Shown in pieces: positions 48,020-60,399 of a stretch of 64,000 nucleotides of DNA; position 1 is the stretch's first letter, and each line of letters begins with the position of its first letter. This DNA is from Cephalopachus bancanus (lineage: Eukaryota > Chordata > Mammalia > Primates > Tarsiidae), in contig JAPVLO010000097.1 in the NCBI GenBank assembly GCA_027257055.1, positions 1,736,001-1,800,000 on the forward strand, written 5' to 3'. The notes below the pieces were generated by a model. The model worked only from the letters and a program-made list of their open reading frames with translations. It was not told the origin of the DNA and did not search any database. The position numbers and the translations under genes were made by a program.

Positions 48020-48190
48020 AGTAGGCATTTAATTATTTATTTTATGTCTCCCATACTAGAATGTGGGCAGAGTTCTACATTGTCTGGTCCTTTATTATGT
48101 TTTCAGACTAGTCAGTATCTGACTTATAATAACTACTCAAAGTTATTTATTAATTGAAAAAATGGACAGATGAATGAATAAATAATAAAT
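48020..48190 (+). mobile_element. L2 LINE 3' terminus
   Basis: CTCCCATACTAGAATGTGGGC, TCTACATTGTCTGGTCC and TTTATTAATTGAA match the L2 end order on the plus strand. Confidence 0.65.
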
Positions 48191-48362
48191 AATTGTGAAA
48201 ATAACTAGACATACTGTGCTCCATATAAGACCTTTGCATTGTTCATTACACACCAGCTCTTTCTATGAATTCTAGTGAGTTTTTATGAAAAATAAAAATC
48301 TCTCACTTATAAGATAATATTTTTTGAGATTTTATGTTCAATGATTTAAAAAGCAGAAAATA

Positions 48363-48640
48363 GGCCGGACTCAGTGGCTCAGCCTATAATCCCAGCACTT
48401 TGGGAGACTGAGGTGAGTGGGTTGCATGAGCCCATAGGTTTGAGACCAGCCTGGGAAATTTGGTGAGACCTTTTCTTTACAATAAGTAAAAAATTAGCCG
48501 GGCATGGTAGCACACGCCTGTAGTTCTGGTTACTTGGAAGGCTGAGGTGGAAGGATTGCCAGAGCCCAGTGGGTTGACGCTGGGGTGGCCAGGCTGGGCA
48601 GCAGAGTGAGACTCCAACTCAAAAGATAATAATTATAAAT
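48363..48640 (+). mobile_element. Alu, diverged member of the local type
   Basis: Dimer from GGCCGGACTCAGTGGCTC to GAGACTCCAACTC, with linker CAATAAGTAAAAAATTAGCC and right monomer signature GCCCAGTGGGTTGACGCTG. CG sites have mostly decayed to TG/CA, so it is older than the 36353 copy. About 20 bp near GGCCAGGCTGGG are missing from the right monomer. Confidence 0.88.
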
Positions 48641-48644
48641 AAAA

Positions 48645-49118
48645 AAGTTAAAATAAAATAAAAAGTATAAAATAAATTTAACCTAAATTTTCAAATTATA
48701 AATTTTATATAATGACTACACAGTTACTTTATTCATTTCTCCCTTTAAAACAACTTTTCTTTCCTAAAAAAATGATTTGGACTTTGAAGTACATCCAAGT
48801 CTGATATAAAATTTATTGACCAAACATATTTCAAATTATCGACCTTTTTAATTGAGATATAACAATATTTTTATTTAAATTAGCCTGAAACCAACTCACT
48901 ATGTTGCTTTATCACCAAGAGACTGTCAAAAGTAAGGAAAAATGCACATAATCACAGTTTTGAAGTTCTGGTTCTGGTTGCTCCAGTGTAAAATCAATAT
49001 ATAATTATTAAAAATAAAATTAAAAATATGTATTTTTCATGTTGCATAAAATCCACTCAGAGTACATGCACTTCATTCTGGAAAATTTTGCCTTTCATTA
49101 TTTCACTTATCCTGAAAT
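48645..49118. other. No feature recognised
   Basis: AT-rich intergenic sequence. Confidence 0.4.
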
Positions 49119-49119
49119 A

Positions 49120-49330
49120 ATTTATTTAAAGCATTTAGTAGTTGTCATTTGACTACATTGTTATTTACAATAAATCTATCAAGACGTTATCATTTGATGC
49201 ATTTCACAGATTGGGGAGAATAAATAGCTTGGTGAATGCCAGAGAGCTAGAAAATGCAAAGCTAGGATTTAATCCTAGGTTTGGTTGACCTCAAAACTCA
49301 TGCTCTTATCCACTATCCACTGCCTTACTA
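49120..49330 (-). mobile_element. MIR SINE
   Basis: Reverse MIR: TCACAGATTGGGGAGAATAAA, GTGAATGCCAGAGAGCTAG, AAAGCTAGGATTTAATCC and CTCATGCTCTTATCCACTA, in the expected order. Confidence 0.7.
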
Positions 49331-49864
49331 GATGCCTCTCAATTTCAAGTCATGGATTTAACTTTGAATAAACGTCTCTAATACCCATGTAAAGAAAGAA
49401 TTAGTATAGAGATCTTTTGACAAGAAAATATTCATGTTGCTGTCTTGGAAATAGAGGTTAACTATAAATGCTGATGTCTTGGTATGCTCTACCAAGTCAG
49501 TAAAGTACTTTCAGAAAGACTGGATTTCCCACAGCAAAATAAATAGCCCATTCAATACAAATATATTTTGAAGTCTCACTTCTGCAGTCTTGGGTGAACA
49601 AGCTGCCCTTTTAAACAGTATTTTCTTACTAGATAAAGGAGATAGATGTATAATTGTATACCTTAAAAGGTTGAGAGGGTCCAATGAGCGTATATGTAAG
49701 ATGCTGTTTAAGATATTACTAAGCTTAGAATATTTTTAGGAATGGCAGTTTTGGTTCAATAATGAAATTACCTTTAGTAGGTAGTTAGTACACATTTCCA
49801 TCATTAAATACAAACTTAGTGCAAGGAAAGTTCATTAGAAAAGCCCCAAGAAAGGCCCAACAGC

Positions 49865-50092
49865 GTCAGGTTGAGAGCTGAGACTCCAGCCCAATAGTGT
49901 ATGGGTTTGAATCCTTGCTTAGTATTAACCAGCTCAGTACTTTACCAGCAAGTTACTTTAACGTCTTTGTGTCTTAGTTTCCTTCTCTGCAAAATGGGCA
50001 TCACAGTTCCTATTCATAAGGTGCCACAAGTATAAAAATAATCTTAAACACTGGTTGATGCTTGGTAAACATTCATCAAATGTTAGGCATTT
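49865..50092 (+). mobile_element. MIR SINE
   Basis: Plus-strand MIR: GGTTTGAATCCTTGCTTAG, CAGCAAGTTACTTTAACG, TCTTAGTTTCCTTCTCTGC, AAAATGGGCATCACAG and TGCTTGGTAAACATTC. Near full length. Confidence 0.8.
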
Positions 50093-50166
50093 TTATCATT
50101 CCTTAAATGGGATGCTTTTTGCTTAGAAAAAATTCATTAGGGCCTAGAATTACCTTATAATTTAAC

Positions 50167-50602
50167 TGTAGCTGTGGCAGAGAGGGACTAAAAACTGTTA
50201 AAATTATTCCTTTTTAAAAATCAACCTGCAAGCTCCAAACCTGCTAGACATGGGACATGAAAAAACCAAATAGCCACAAGGCACTTTCCTGGAAGTGCAA
50301 GATAGTAATGGATTCACAACCCTAAGTGATGGGTTTACAACCCCTGCTTGTCATGTATACCCTGGAGACAATTTGTACTCTGAAAATCTGGTTTTGCTAA
50401 ATACCACCTTGCAAATTCCAAAGAAAAATGTATAGCCATGCAACTCAACCCCCCCCCACCTAAACTAATGTACAAAATCCCTCCCCTCTTTCTCCAGGTT
50501 GCTCCCCCTTGGAGCATTAGCCTGCTGACTCATGCCAGTGCTAATAAACTGCTGCTTCCTAAGATAGCCTTGGTGTCACAGTCTCTCTGTTTTCCCGCAA
50601 CA
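50167..50602 (+). mobile_element. Solo LTR, ERV1-like
   Basis: A 436-bp LTR with ends TGTAGCTGTG..CCCGCAACA and a 4-bp duplication TAAC on both sides (50163-50166, 50603-50606), the duplication length typical of class I (gamma-like) elements. Promoter-like TACAAAATCC at 50471 precedes GTTGCTCCCCCTTGGAGC. The polyadenylation signal AATAAA is at 50543-50548, followed by a CTTGGTGTCACAGTCTCTC stretch, all in the usual U3-R-U5 order. No internal viral genes are adjacent. Confidence 0.85.
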
Positions 50603-50740
50603 TAACAATCATTAAGAGGAATTTTCTCACAAAGGATTGTAATCCAGTTATTCAAAACTGTTCATATTCACTGAGTATTTTTTTTTCTATTGCTTTTTAT
50701 ATTATTACTCTAGAAAGAAGTATCTTAATATAAAAGACTT

Positions 50741-50766
50741 TTTGGTATCTCTCTCTCTTTCTCTCT

Positions 50767-50854
<88 letters not shown>

Positions 50855-50872
50855 ATACACACACATATATAA
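50741..50872. repeat. (TC)n then (CA)n microsatellite
   Basis: A CTCTCTCTTT run at 50741-50770 passes directly into about 100 bp of (CA)n with three T interruptions, ending ATATATAAA. This kind of locus is usually length-polymorphic, and long CA tracts can adopt Z-DNA. Confidence 0.97.
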
Positions 50873-50879
50873 AGGTACC

Positions 50880-51338
50880 TAGTCATTTTGATTCTGTTTT
50901 TGAAAAAAAATATGCCCCTTTCAGCCAATTATTCATTGTTAATTAGTGGAATTACAAACTATGTTTCCTTAAGTCTTTGAGAACAAAGGCTCAATTTCTG
51001 TTTTAAAGTAACAAAAGATATCAGTTGGAGGCAAAGCTTTTTAATTTAGATAAAATGTAGTTGCATTGGTTGCAATTTAACATTTTCCTCCTATTTTATT
51101 GTCCTAATCATTATAGTATTTAAATAGAAGAGTAATAACTGTATTGAAAAAGTTTGGGCTACCAAGTGTTTATTACCATTAATTTTAAAATCTTCTTGAA
51201 GCTAAACTTGACTTGACCACCTAACTGTATACACTTTTTTTTTTTAAACTAGGTAGATTACCTTACTGACTTTCCAGAAGCCATAAAATAATTCGGGAAA
51301 AAATATGAAAATTAGGAACCTGTAAGGGCTTAATCCTC
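50880..51338. other. No feature recognised
   Basis: AT-rich intergenic sequence. Confidence 0.4.
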
Positions 51339-51339
51339 T

Positions 51340-52660
51340 AAAAATTCACTGAAAAGTTGCTGAAATGAGGTACACATTAATAGGAGGAAAGATATACAAA
51401 TTTATTTAATGTGTAAGGTATACACATGGGAGCCTTCAGAATGAAGACTCAGCACCCAAATGAGCTACAGAATCTTATATACCATCTTGAGACATAGAAA
51501 GAATGTGGGCTTAGAGAATGGCCCCAAACAGGTTATGTTAGTAAGTCAGGGTTAGTGGCTACACGGGTTACCACAGGGAGAAAGGAACAGGCTTGGCTGG
51601 GCAAAGGTCTTGTTACAGAGATGAAACCTCATAGGTAGCAGTCCTCAGTGAACAAATATGGTAAATGTCTCTTTGCGGACCTGTGAAGAGTCAGACTTAA
51701 AATGTTATCTAGAACCAGGAAAAACCTAGAAAGGGCAGGTCTGTCTAATAGTAGTGGAGATTATCTATAGATGCAAATTTTCCCCACAAAAGACAGCTTT
51801 ACAGACTTACTTCAGTCTGGTGGTACTGTGGGAGCCACTTCAAAAATATGTCAAAAAAATATTTTGGGTAAGATATTGTTTTTCCTTCTAAGATATTATG
51901 TAGCTTGCACTCATTATAGTAAAGATGGTATAATTTTTATTTGTCTTAAATGACATTGTGGTACATGTTGTGGAAATACACTGAACACAAAATCTCCCAA
52001 TCCAGAAAAACTCTCCACAAGATTTTTAAGTCAAGAAAGAAAACAGTTTTGTTACTAAATATTAAATCAGAATGCGATGTGCCACAGGCAATTCTCTAAG
52101 AAATTGCAGAGAAAAAAAAATCACACACTTTTACTTTACACTACATACGCTTCTTTAAGATAAACAATACACTACATACTTACTCATTATGTAGGTATTC
52201 TCAAGATTAACAGTAACGTTCTCAGGTAAGAAGATCTGACACCATTTATTACATACAGTTTAACTTAAATTCACATTGCAATTGGGGTGACTATCTGTGT
52301 TAGCTAACTGATTTTATACAAAGGAAAACCAAACTTCTCACATCTTTATGATGACAGGTAGTTTTGCAACTTGGAACAAAGTACCCAAAGAAGTTGGGTT
52401 CTTACCTGCTCCCCTCCCCCACCTCCACGGAATTTTGAAGACAGGGATGCTATCTCTCTTGATGTTTACATTTTAATGAGATGTTTCCCAGGTCTTTGAG
52501 AAAGACATTCCTGGGTCCTTAAGTTGGCAAAAGTCTTATTTAGCTTTTTTTTAAAAAAATACATATTGTTAAAAGAGAGTATGAAATTACAATGACAAGT
52601 TTTCTAAAGTAAATACCCTAAGAAAGGAGGAATAGCTTCTCTTCCCTTTTTTTAACAGAG
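51340..52660 (+). repeat. Unnamed old repeat, copy 1
   Basis: Not assigned to a family. The part at 52437-52660 (GACAGGGATGCTATCTCTC, GAAAGACATTCCTGGGTCC, TAAAGTAAATACCCTAAGAA) aligns with 60411-60960 in the same orientation. CCCACAAAAGACAGCTTTACAG at 51783-51804 resembles CCCCAAAAGGCAGCTTTATAG at 61892, although the order of the two modules differs between loci. The intervening parts were not matched. Confidence 0.45.
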
Positions 52661-52985
52661 GAAATTATGTCTCATTTATTTTTTTGCTCTTATATAAGTA
52701 TAGTCCAAATTGCTTCTGATTTTAATAGTAGGAGGACAAGAAAGAAGTGTGAATATCAGATCTTTCTTTTAATTTTAATACTGGGGATTTCACCTTCTCT
52801 CAATCCCAACTCACAAGCAATATACCATATACATTAGTTAGGGATGAAATTCCTGTCACCATTAGAAAAAGTAAATTTAAAAGTTCAGAGGTATTGTAGA
52901 CTATAACAGGTTAGTGCTGTTGAATTAGAGAAAGAAAATCTTAGGATTTTCTATCATAGAAAATAATAAAATAATACAGTACAAT

Positions 52986-55900
52986 TTTTAAAATTTTTAT
53001 ATTTTGTTTTATTTGGAATATAGAGAAGAAGTCAGAATTAACTGCGTAAGTAGGCTGCATGTAGAAGTTTAGGCTTCTAACTGGCCCTAAATCCTCCTGG
53101 TAAACAACCAAATACTATTTGTGCTGTCATGTGCCCCCATCATCGTACCTCCTTCCCTCCCCGGAAGTGCCCAATGACTACTAGTCTCTCACTTGTGCAA
53201 ATGAGACTAACAGTCAAGGTCCACTTATGAGTGAGAACATGCAGTATTCCATTCTTTGTTTCTGTGATAATTAACTTAGTATAATTGTCTTCAACTCCAA
53301 CAATTTGCTGTGAAGTCCATGATTTTGTTCTTCTTTATGGTTAATACTTCATCATGTATATGTGCCACATTTTCTTTATCCAGTCCACTTTCAACGGGTA
53401 ACATGGTTGGTTCCATGTTTTTGTTATGGTGAACAGTGTGGCAATAAACATGCATGTGCAGGTAGGTGTCTTTTTTATAGAATGATTTATGTTTCTGTGG
53501 GTACATTCCCAGGAGAGGGACGGCTGGCTCATATGGAAGACCATTTTTTTGTTCTTTTAATAATTACCACACTGCTTCCATAGAGGCTGAACTAGTTTGC
53601 ACTCCCACCAACAGTGTAGAAGTGTTCACTTTTCTTCGCACCTGGGCCAGCAACTGTTGTTTTTTTGATTTATTAATGATAGCCATCCTTACTGGAGTTA
53701 GGTAGTATCTCGTGGTTTTGATTTGCATTTCTTTGATGATTAGTGAGGCTGAGCATTTTTAATGTGTCTGTTGGCTGCTTCTATGTAGTCTTTTGAGAAG
53801 TGTCTGTTCATGCCCTTTGCCCACTTTTTAATGGGTTTTTTTTTTTCTTTCACTTTTTTGAGTTCCTTGTGGATCCTGGATGTTAGGCATTTGTCAGATG
53901 CATAATTTGCAAACATATTTCCCCATTCTTTGGCTTGTCTCTTTACTCTATTGATGGTTTCTTTTGCTGTGAAAAAGCATTTCAGTTTTATAAGGTCCCA
54001 CTTTTCCATCTTAGCTATTATGACATTTGTTTTGGGGGATGATTTTTGAGATGTGTTTGGTAGAATCTTGTACAGAATTTTTGAATCTATGCACATCAAG
54101 GAGATTGGTGTTTAATTCTCTTTCCTTGTTGAGTCTTTGCCAGGTTTGGGTATTAGTATGAAGTTAGCTTCATAAAATGAGTTGGGGAAAATTTCATCAT
54201 TCTTGATTGCCTGGAATACTTTCAATAAGATTTGTATCAGCTCCTCTTTGTATGTGTTGTAGAATTCAGCTGGGAAACCATCTGGTCTGGGAATTTTTTT
54301 GGCAGGAAGATTTTTTATGACTAAGTCAATTTCCTGGATTGCTATCAGTCTATTTAGAGTTTCAATTTCTTCTTGTTTCAACCTTGGAAGGCTGTGTGCT
54401 AACAGAAAGTCCTCCATTTTCTCTAGATTTTCTAGTTTATTTGCATACAGTTCCTTATAGTACTCTGTGTTAATCATTTGAATTTCTTCAGGGTCAGTTG
54501 TGACTTTACCTTTGTCATTTCTAATTGTGTTTATTTGGACTTCCTTCCTTTTTTTAAAAAAAAATAATCTGGCTAGGGATCTGTCAATATTATTTATCCT
54601 CTCAAAGAACCAGCTTTTTGTATTGTTGATCCTTTTTATAATATTTTTGTTTTCTATATCCTGTAATTGTAATTTCATCTTGGTGATCTGGATTCATTTG
54701 CTGAATTGGTGAAGTAGTTATTCTTGCCTTCCAGTGCCCTTACATGTGACATTAGGCTGTTTATTTGTGATCTTTTTGTTTTCTTGATGTGTGTGTGTGC
54801 AATGCTATAAATTTTTCTTTTGACATTGTTTTCATGGGATCCCAGAGATTCTGATAAGATATCTTTGTTTTCATGAATCTTTTAATTTATGTCTTGATTT
54901 CTGTGTTGTTTCAGAAGTTGTTCAGCAGCATGTTGTTTAGTATTCATGTCTTTGTGTGTTTTAGGGTGATCTTGCTGGTGGTGGTATTTATTTTTTATTC
55001 CACTGTGAGCCTAAAAGATGCATGGTATTATTTTGATCTTTTGAAACATGTTTACAGCTTGACTTCTGAGTATGTGATTGATTGTGAAGTATGTTCTATG
55101 TGCTGATGAGTAGAATGTATACTCTAGATGTTGGGTGGAGTGTTCTGTAACTGTTTATTAAATCAATTTTATTGAGCATTGTGTTAAGGTTCTGGATCTT
55201 CTTCTTGGAGTTTTGTCTTGTTGATCTATCTAGAGCTGTTAGTTGGATATTTAGGTCCCCAACTATGATTGTGTGAGAATCAATCTCCTCTTTTGGTTTA
55301 CTTAGTGGTTCTTTTATATAACCTGGTGCTTCTGTGTTGAGTGCATATGCATTTAAGGTGAATATTTATTGCTTGTGGATTGAGATTTTTATGGTTATGT
55401 AGTGTCTTTTGTGTCCTTTATCATTGTTCATAGTTTGTTGTCTGCTTTCTCTGATATCAGCTACCTCCTCATTTGTGCTTTCTATTTGTCTGAAAGTTTA
55501 TTTTCCAGCCTTTTATTTTTAGCCGGTGGATGTCCTTTGCATTAAGATGAGTTTTCTGGAGGCAGTAGACTGTGGGATTATGCTTCTTTATCCATTTTGC
55601 CACACTATGTCTCTTCAGTGGTGTATTTGGTCTGTCCACATTCAAATTGATTATTGAAATGTGAGAGTGTATCTCTGTCATAGGTATCTTAGTGGTTGCT
55701 TTGTTTTCTTTTTACTTTTATAGTTATATACTATGTATGTGTGTATTTTTATTTTTGTGAGTGTTCTGTATACTCTGTTGACTCTGTGTTTGCCTGTATT
55801 TTGTGATGGTTATGAGCATTCTTTTTTTTTTCTTTCTGTGCTCAACACTTTCTTAAGCATATTCTGAAGGGCTGATCTGGAGTCCCCATATTTTCTTTGG

Positions 55901-57565
55901 ATTTGGATGTCTGAAAAGGATTTTAATATTCCTTGACTGATGAAGCTTAATTTGGTGGGGTAGGAAGTTCTTAGCAGGAATTGTTTATCTTTAAGGATAT
56001 TAAAGATTGGACTCCAGTTCCTCCAGGCCTGCAGAAAATCTGGAGTAATTCTGATAGGTCTTCCCTGGTAGTTAGTCTGACCTTTTTCTCTTGCTGTCTT
56101 TTGGATATTTTCTTTCATGCTTACTTTGTGAAGGCCGATTACTATGTGTCTTGGGGATGATCATCTCATGTGATATCTTATAGGAGTTCTCTGAATCTCT
56201 TGTGCGTGAATAATTGCCTCTCTAGCAAGATGTGGGCAGTTTCTTGTTCCATGGTGTTCTCGATTTCCCTTTCTGCTTCAGGAATACCAATTAGGTATAA
56301 ACTTGACTTCTTGACATAGTTCCAGGTCTCTTGGAGGCTTTGCTCCTTCTTTTGAGCTTTTTTCCCCCTGTTTTTCACAGACTGCATAAATTCCATATTT
56401 TGGTCTTCAAGCTCTGAGATTCTTTCTTCTGCCAGGTTGATCCTACTTCTTATGCTCATTACTGTTTTTTAACTTGCATTCTTCATTTCCATTATTTCAG
56501 AATAGGCTTTTCTAAAGTTGGCCAACTCTGCTTTTACTTCTTGTATGACTTTGATGACTTTCTCTCTCTCTTCTTCTTCTTCCTCTTCTTTTCTTTTAGG
56601 TATCCAGTCTCTGATTTCTGCTTTTCCAGGTGCTTTCTCTTTAGTACTCTGAGGGTTGCCTATATTTTTTATAATTTTTTTTCTCATTTGTGACAGGTTT
56701 CTCTTCTCTTCCTGGAATTCCTTTTGGTTTTGTTGCTCTGAAGCTAGTCATTGATGCTCTGCTCTAGGATCATTTCTGTAGATTAATATAGATTATTCAG
56801 TAAGAGAAGGAGGGACATTTACTTTTTTGCTCCTTGCTTCACCTGTGGCAAATTTCTTAACAGTAGCAACCCCTGTTGCCAGCACTCTGTGGAGAGTAGG
56901 TGGAGGTATGGGCTCCCTGTCTGCTGTCTTCAGCTTGTAGCCCAGAAACCTTCCCACTGAGACAACCTTTGGATGTCTTTCATGTCATTCCCCCTCTGTT
57001 CAAATCCATACTCTGATCTTGAAAAAAGAGAGATTTCCTTGCCATGGGGGAGGAGGTATGGGATCCTCCATGTAGGCATGCAGGGCTTGGAGTTTATTCT
57101 TCCTGATCTAATTGGGAAGATGAAATGGGCACCTGTGAGGTTCACTGCAGGCAGATTTTGCTTGCCTGGGAGCTAATGAAATGTGCTCTTGGCTGCTGAC
57201 CCAGCATTTTTTTTTTCCATTCCACTTGGATTCAGGTTGCTCACCAATGTGTCATGTCTAGAACTCCCATGTAGGATCAATGACTTGTGCACAGCTGGGT
57301 AGAGTTTAATGGACATAAAGCATCTTAGGTATACTCACTCAATCTTGTTCACTGGGTAAGACTTTAGTTCCTGTGCAAGTCTGGAACACAGCTTTTTTCT
57401 GGTCTCTATGTGTTCAAAGAGAACTTTGCTGGATGCAAGGTGCTTCAACCAACCCAAAGTGTTCATGGTGTCTCCATCTATTATAAGTTTGGTCCCAACT
57501 CTCTGCCTTGTTTGATGAGAGTGGTACTGGTCTGCTGCTCTATGGGGTCATCTTGGACATCCCCT
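52986..57565 (-). mobile_element. L1 with both ends but a large internal ORF2 deletion
   Basis: Read on the minus strand from 57565 (GGGGATGTCCAAGATG, the start of a 5' UTR) through ORF1, ORF2 and the 3' UTR. ORF1 remnants: coiled-coil part at 56687-56469, then 56459-56178 (RINLAEERISELED), and the C-terminal RNA-binding part at 56118-55810 (RITPDFLQAWR). ORF2 begins at 55681 (endonuclease start). 54678-54112 covers the pre-RT/RT start ([29 protein letters not shown]). The frame then jumps from the RT start to the C-terminal domain at about 54050 (MEKWDLIKLKCF), so the FADD catalytic region is gone. At about 4.6 kb versus 6-6.5 kb for a full element, roughly 1.6 kb is missing, plus scattered frameshifts. 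It cannot retrotranspose. Both flanks are T-rich, so the target duplication is unresolved. Confidence 0.88.
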
Positions 57566-57569
57566 CTAA

Positions 57570-58796
57570 ATTTTTTTTTTAACAAGGGAAGAAGTTTCTT
57601 TCAAAGGCACTTGTCTAATTTTTTCATCTATTCTAAGCACTCCATTGTAGGTTGAAGCAACGAGAGATGTCAAGGATTGGGCCACATTTTCAGTTCTAAA
57701 TTTCATTAGATTCCTTCCACATTTTACCAATTTTTTAGGTGTTATTTCAACAGTCAAACTTCAGCAATTGTTTCTCAAGTTGTATTAACTTTGTCTTTGT
57801 GCCTAAATTTGTGCATATTTATTATAAGAGATGGTGCATATCCACTTAATAATTCTTGATAATTAAAGTTTGGTCATTAGAGTGAAATAAAGTCAGAATC
57901 AATTTTTACCTGTATTACACACTCTATATTGTGCAATACAGGTAAAAATGTATTCTATGAGGATGAAACTGGAGGTTCTTGTTTTATACCAGTCCTGCCA
58001 GGTACTGACTTGCTAGAGAATTATAATATCTACCTCCATGGGTTACTGTGAAGATTAAATAAAATTACATGATTACTTGAATGAAACTCAAAAAATGTTG
58101 TGGGGTTAAATAAATTTGCAAAACCTTTTTGAGGCACAGCATTTCATGCTTTGTAACTTTAGGATTTAGGATAATATTGTAGGATTTACCTCCTTTAATT
58201 TCCACAGTCCTTTTCATTCATGTTATTTCAAGTACTTACACTTCTGTTTGATTTGTTGGGTTTTTAGATTTTATGCTATATGGATATTAACCTTTGTGAG
58301 TGAAACCAGATTAACTGGTATCCATTGATGTCTCTGAAATTTAGTCAAAATTGGAAATTGGCCTAAATAGACATTTGGTATGAAAAACAAGTCCTTGGTG
58401 ATAAAAATGTATTTGACTTAGAATTACTAAAATATATTATTCTTTAGAGATTTTTCTTTAATTGGAAACAATTGTCCAAATATTTGATTTTGCCTGGTTG
58501 AGAAACAAAGTGATAGATTGCATTTGAGGATGAAATGTTATTTCTTAAAACACCTTTTCTCTGTGAAACTAGAAAACATGTGGAATATCAATTTCATTTC
58601 TAAACCTATATTGGTGGATGCTGGCATTATTTTGTTGATAAGGAAGGAAAGATTTTCCACCCTTTTGTATTCTCTTGAGCACTAGGGCACATGTTTAGAT
58701 GTACCAAGCAAATTAGAACATTTGCCATGGAGACGCTAGTTGTATACTGTCTGAGAGAGAGGTCAGCAAAGCACATTTTCAAGATGTGTTTATGTA
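57570..58796. other. Single-copy-looking DNA with a short foldback
   Basis: No gene or repeat family recognised. A 15-bp perfect inverted repeat lies at 57902-57949. Confidence 0.45.
57902..57949. repeat. 15-bp inverted repeat
   Basis: ATTTTTACCTGTATT at 57902-57916 and its exact reverse complement AATACAGGTAAAAAT at 57935-57949 enclose an 18-nt loop. Three further pairs (CAC/GTG) could form inside after one mismatch. Confidence 0.95.
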
Positions 58797-58810
58797 ATAA
58801 AGCTATTTTT

Positions 58811-58924
58811 ATTTTTTTAATTTTTATTTTAAAATTGTGGGGTACAATTCAGGGTTCATTATACAAATATTCATTGTGCAGTTACCCTTGTTGATGAGGT
58901 GTGCTCCCCCTTCCTCAGGCAGAT
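58811..58924 (-). mobile_element. Very short L1 3' end insertion
   Basis: Only ~114 bp of L1 3' UTR (GGGGTACAATTCAGGGTTC to CCTCAGGCAG on the plus strand). Flanks ATAAAGCTATTTTT (58797-58810) and ATAAAGTTATTTTT (58925-58938) are a 14-bp target-site duplication with one transition. Confidence 0.9.
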
Positions 58925-58938
58925 ATAAAGTTATTTTT

Positions 58939-60370
58939 TACAATTCATAAGTTCTATTTTAATCTACTTTTCTAGAATTGTCTGGCACAGGTATACAATC
59001 TAGGAGTGTAGCCACTTACCATGCATATTATTGTAAATAATATTTTGGTCAAAAGTCAGCCCAATTAAACATTTAAAAGTTATTTGCCAACAACACTGGC
59101 AGAAACCCAGTCATCTATTCCCCTCCATTTTACTACACATGTGTCAACACATCTGATTATCACTTGGCCTCCAGATGGGGGCCCCAACATTAAAATTAAA
59201 ACCATGGAATTTTCATATCTACATTTAAATACTTCAGTGACCTTGATTGCAAGCTTTCTTCTATTATGTTACATTATGCCTTAATTTACATTATCCTAGA
59301 TTTAACTATTTAACCCATTTTTCTTTCTTATTTCTTATAATTTCTTATTATTTTTTAACTAACATTTAGTACTCATCTTGATTACATTAATTCTAACTTT
59401 AAAAATACTGTTATGCTTCTGACTTCAACTCAGACTCAAAAATGCTGATATTTTAACTCACGAGCTAAATTTTAACACGAGCTAAATAATAATATTGTGG
59501 TAGTAATATAGAGATAGGTTTTTGAATATGAACATATATTGCTAAAGTCATTAAAAATACACTTTCAGTGTTTTTTTTTAAATGATTTACTATGAAGGAA
59601 CTTAAGTATATTTGCTGTTGGCAATCATCTCCTCTAGACAAAGAAATGAGGCACCTAGGAGATGAAAGGTTTGTCTAAAAATTCACCATATTTCAGATGC
59701 CAGTCACTGGGTTAAACAATTTGCTTGCATTATATAGAATAATGACTTTTGAGACTTGAGCTATATTGAATGTACTTGGTCATCTTTTTCTTAAATTATT
59801 TATTTATTTTTTAAAGTTCAGGCTTACAGTTCAAATGTGTTACTAAGTGCAGTATACTAGAATAAAGACTAAGGTTTTCTGAAGTTTGCTAGTCCGAGCA
59901 GAATTAGGGGTCTTAATAGAACTAAGGTAATCATTCTTAAATGATTACCTTAGAAAAGGTATAAAATATAGGTCATATTACAGCAAATGTTTAAATACAA
60001 TAAAGCTTGGTTATAAATAGTTGCATATTTTCTAAATTCTTTTTTTTTCAGGCACATTTCTTTTAAGCATATATCTGGTGTCCTTCCAGAGATAACATTG
60101 TTAAAGGAAAAAAAAATGTACCAGCGATGAGCAGACAGAAGTTGATTTCATTCTGATATTATTACCAGTAATAGAAGAAGGAATGGAGATCAAGTCTGGA
60201 TATTCAGTTCCAAGGAAGCAGAACACAGAGGGTTTCTAAGTTCTGTGGTGGAAAAGTACTAGAGGACATTTAGTGGAAAGGTTGACCAATGGGAGTTGTG
60301 GAGCACATTAAGTTATTCCCGAGTATGCAAATGTGTTCGCTGTGATTAGGCCATCTGTGTTTGCTAATTG
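58939..60370. other. No feature recognised apart from a short foldback
   Basis: AT-rich intergenic DNA. ACGAGCTAAAT is locally repeated at 59460-59486, and a perfect 14-bp hairpin is at 59922-59953. Confidence 0.4.
59922..59953. repeat. 14-bp perfect hairpin, 4-nt loop
   Basis: CTAAGGTAATCATT (59922-59935), loop CTTA, then AATGATTACCTTAG (59940-59953). The arms are exact reverse complements. There is no T-run or gene context that would make it a terminator. Confidence 0.97.
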
Positions 60371-60399
60371 GTGTCCATTCAAGTTAGTCTCCTACTCTT

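Noticed and set aside
59922..59953. Hairpin as a transcription terminator
   Set aside because: No bacterial gene context and no T-run; this is mammalian intergenic DNA.
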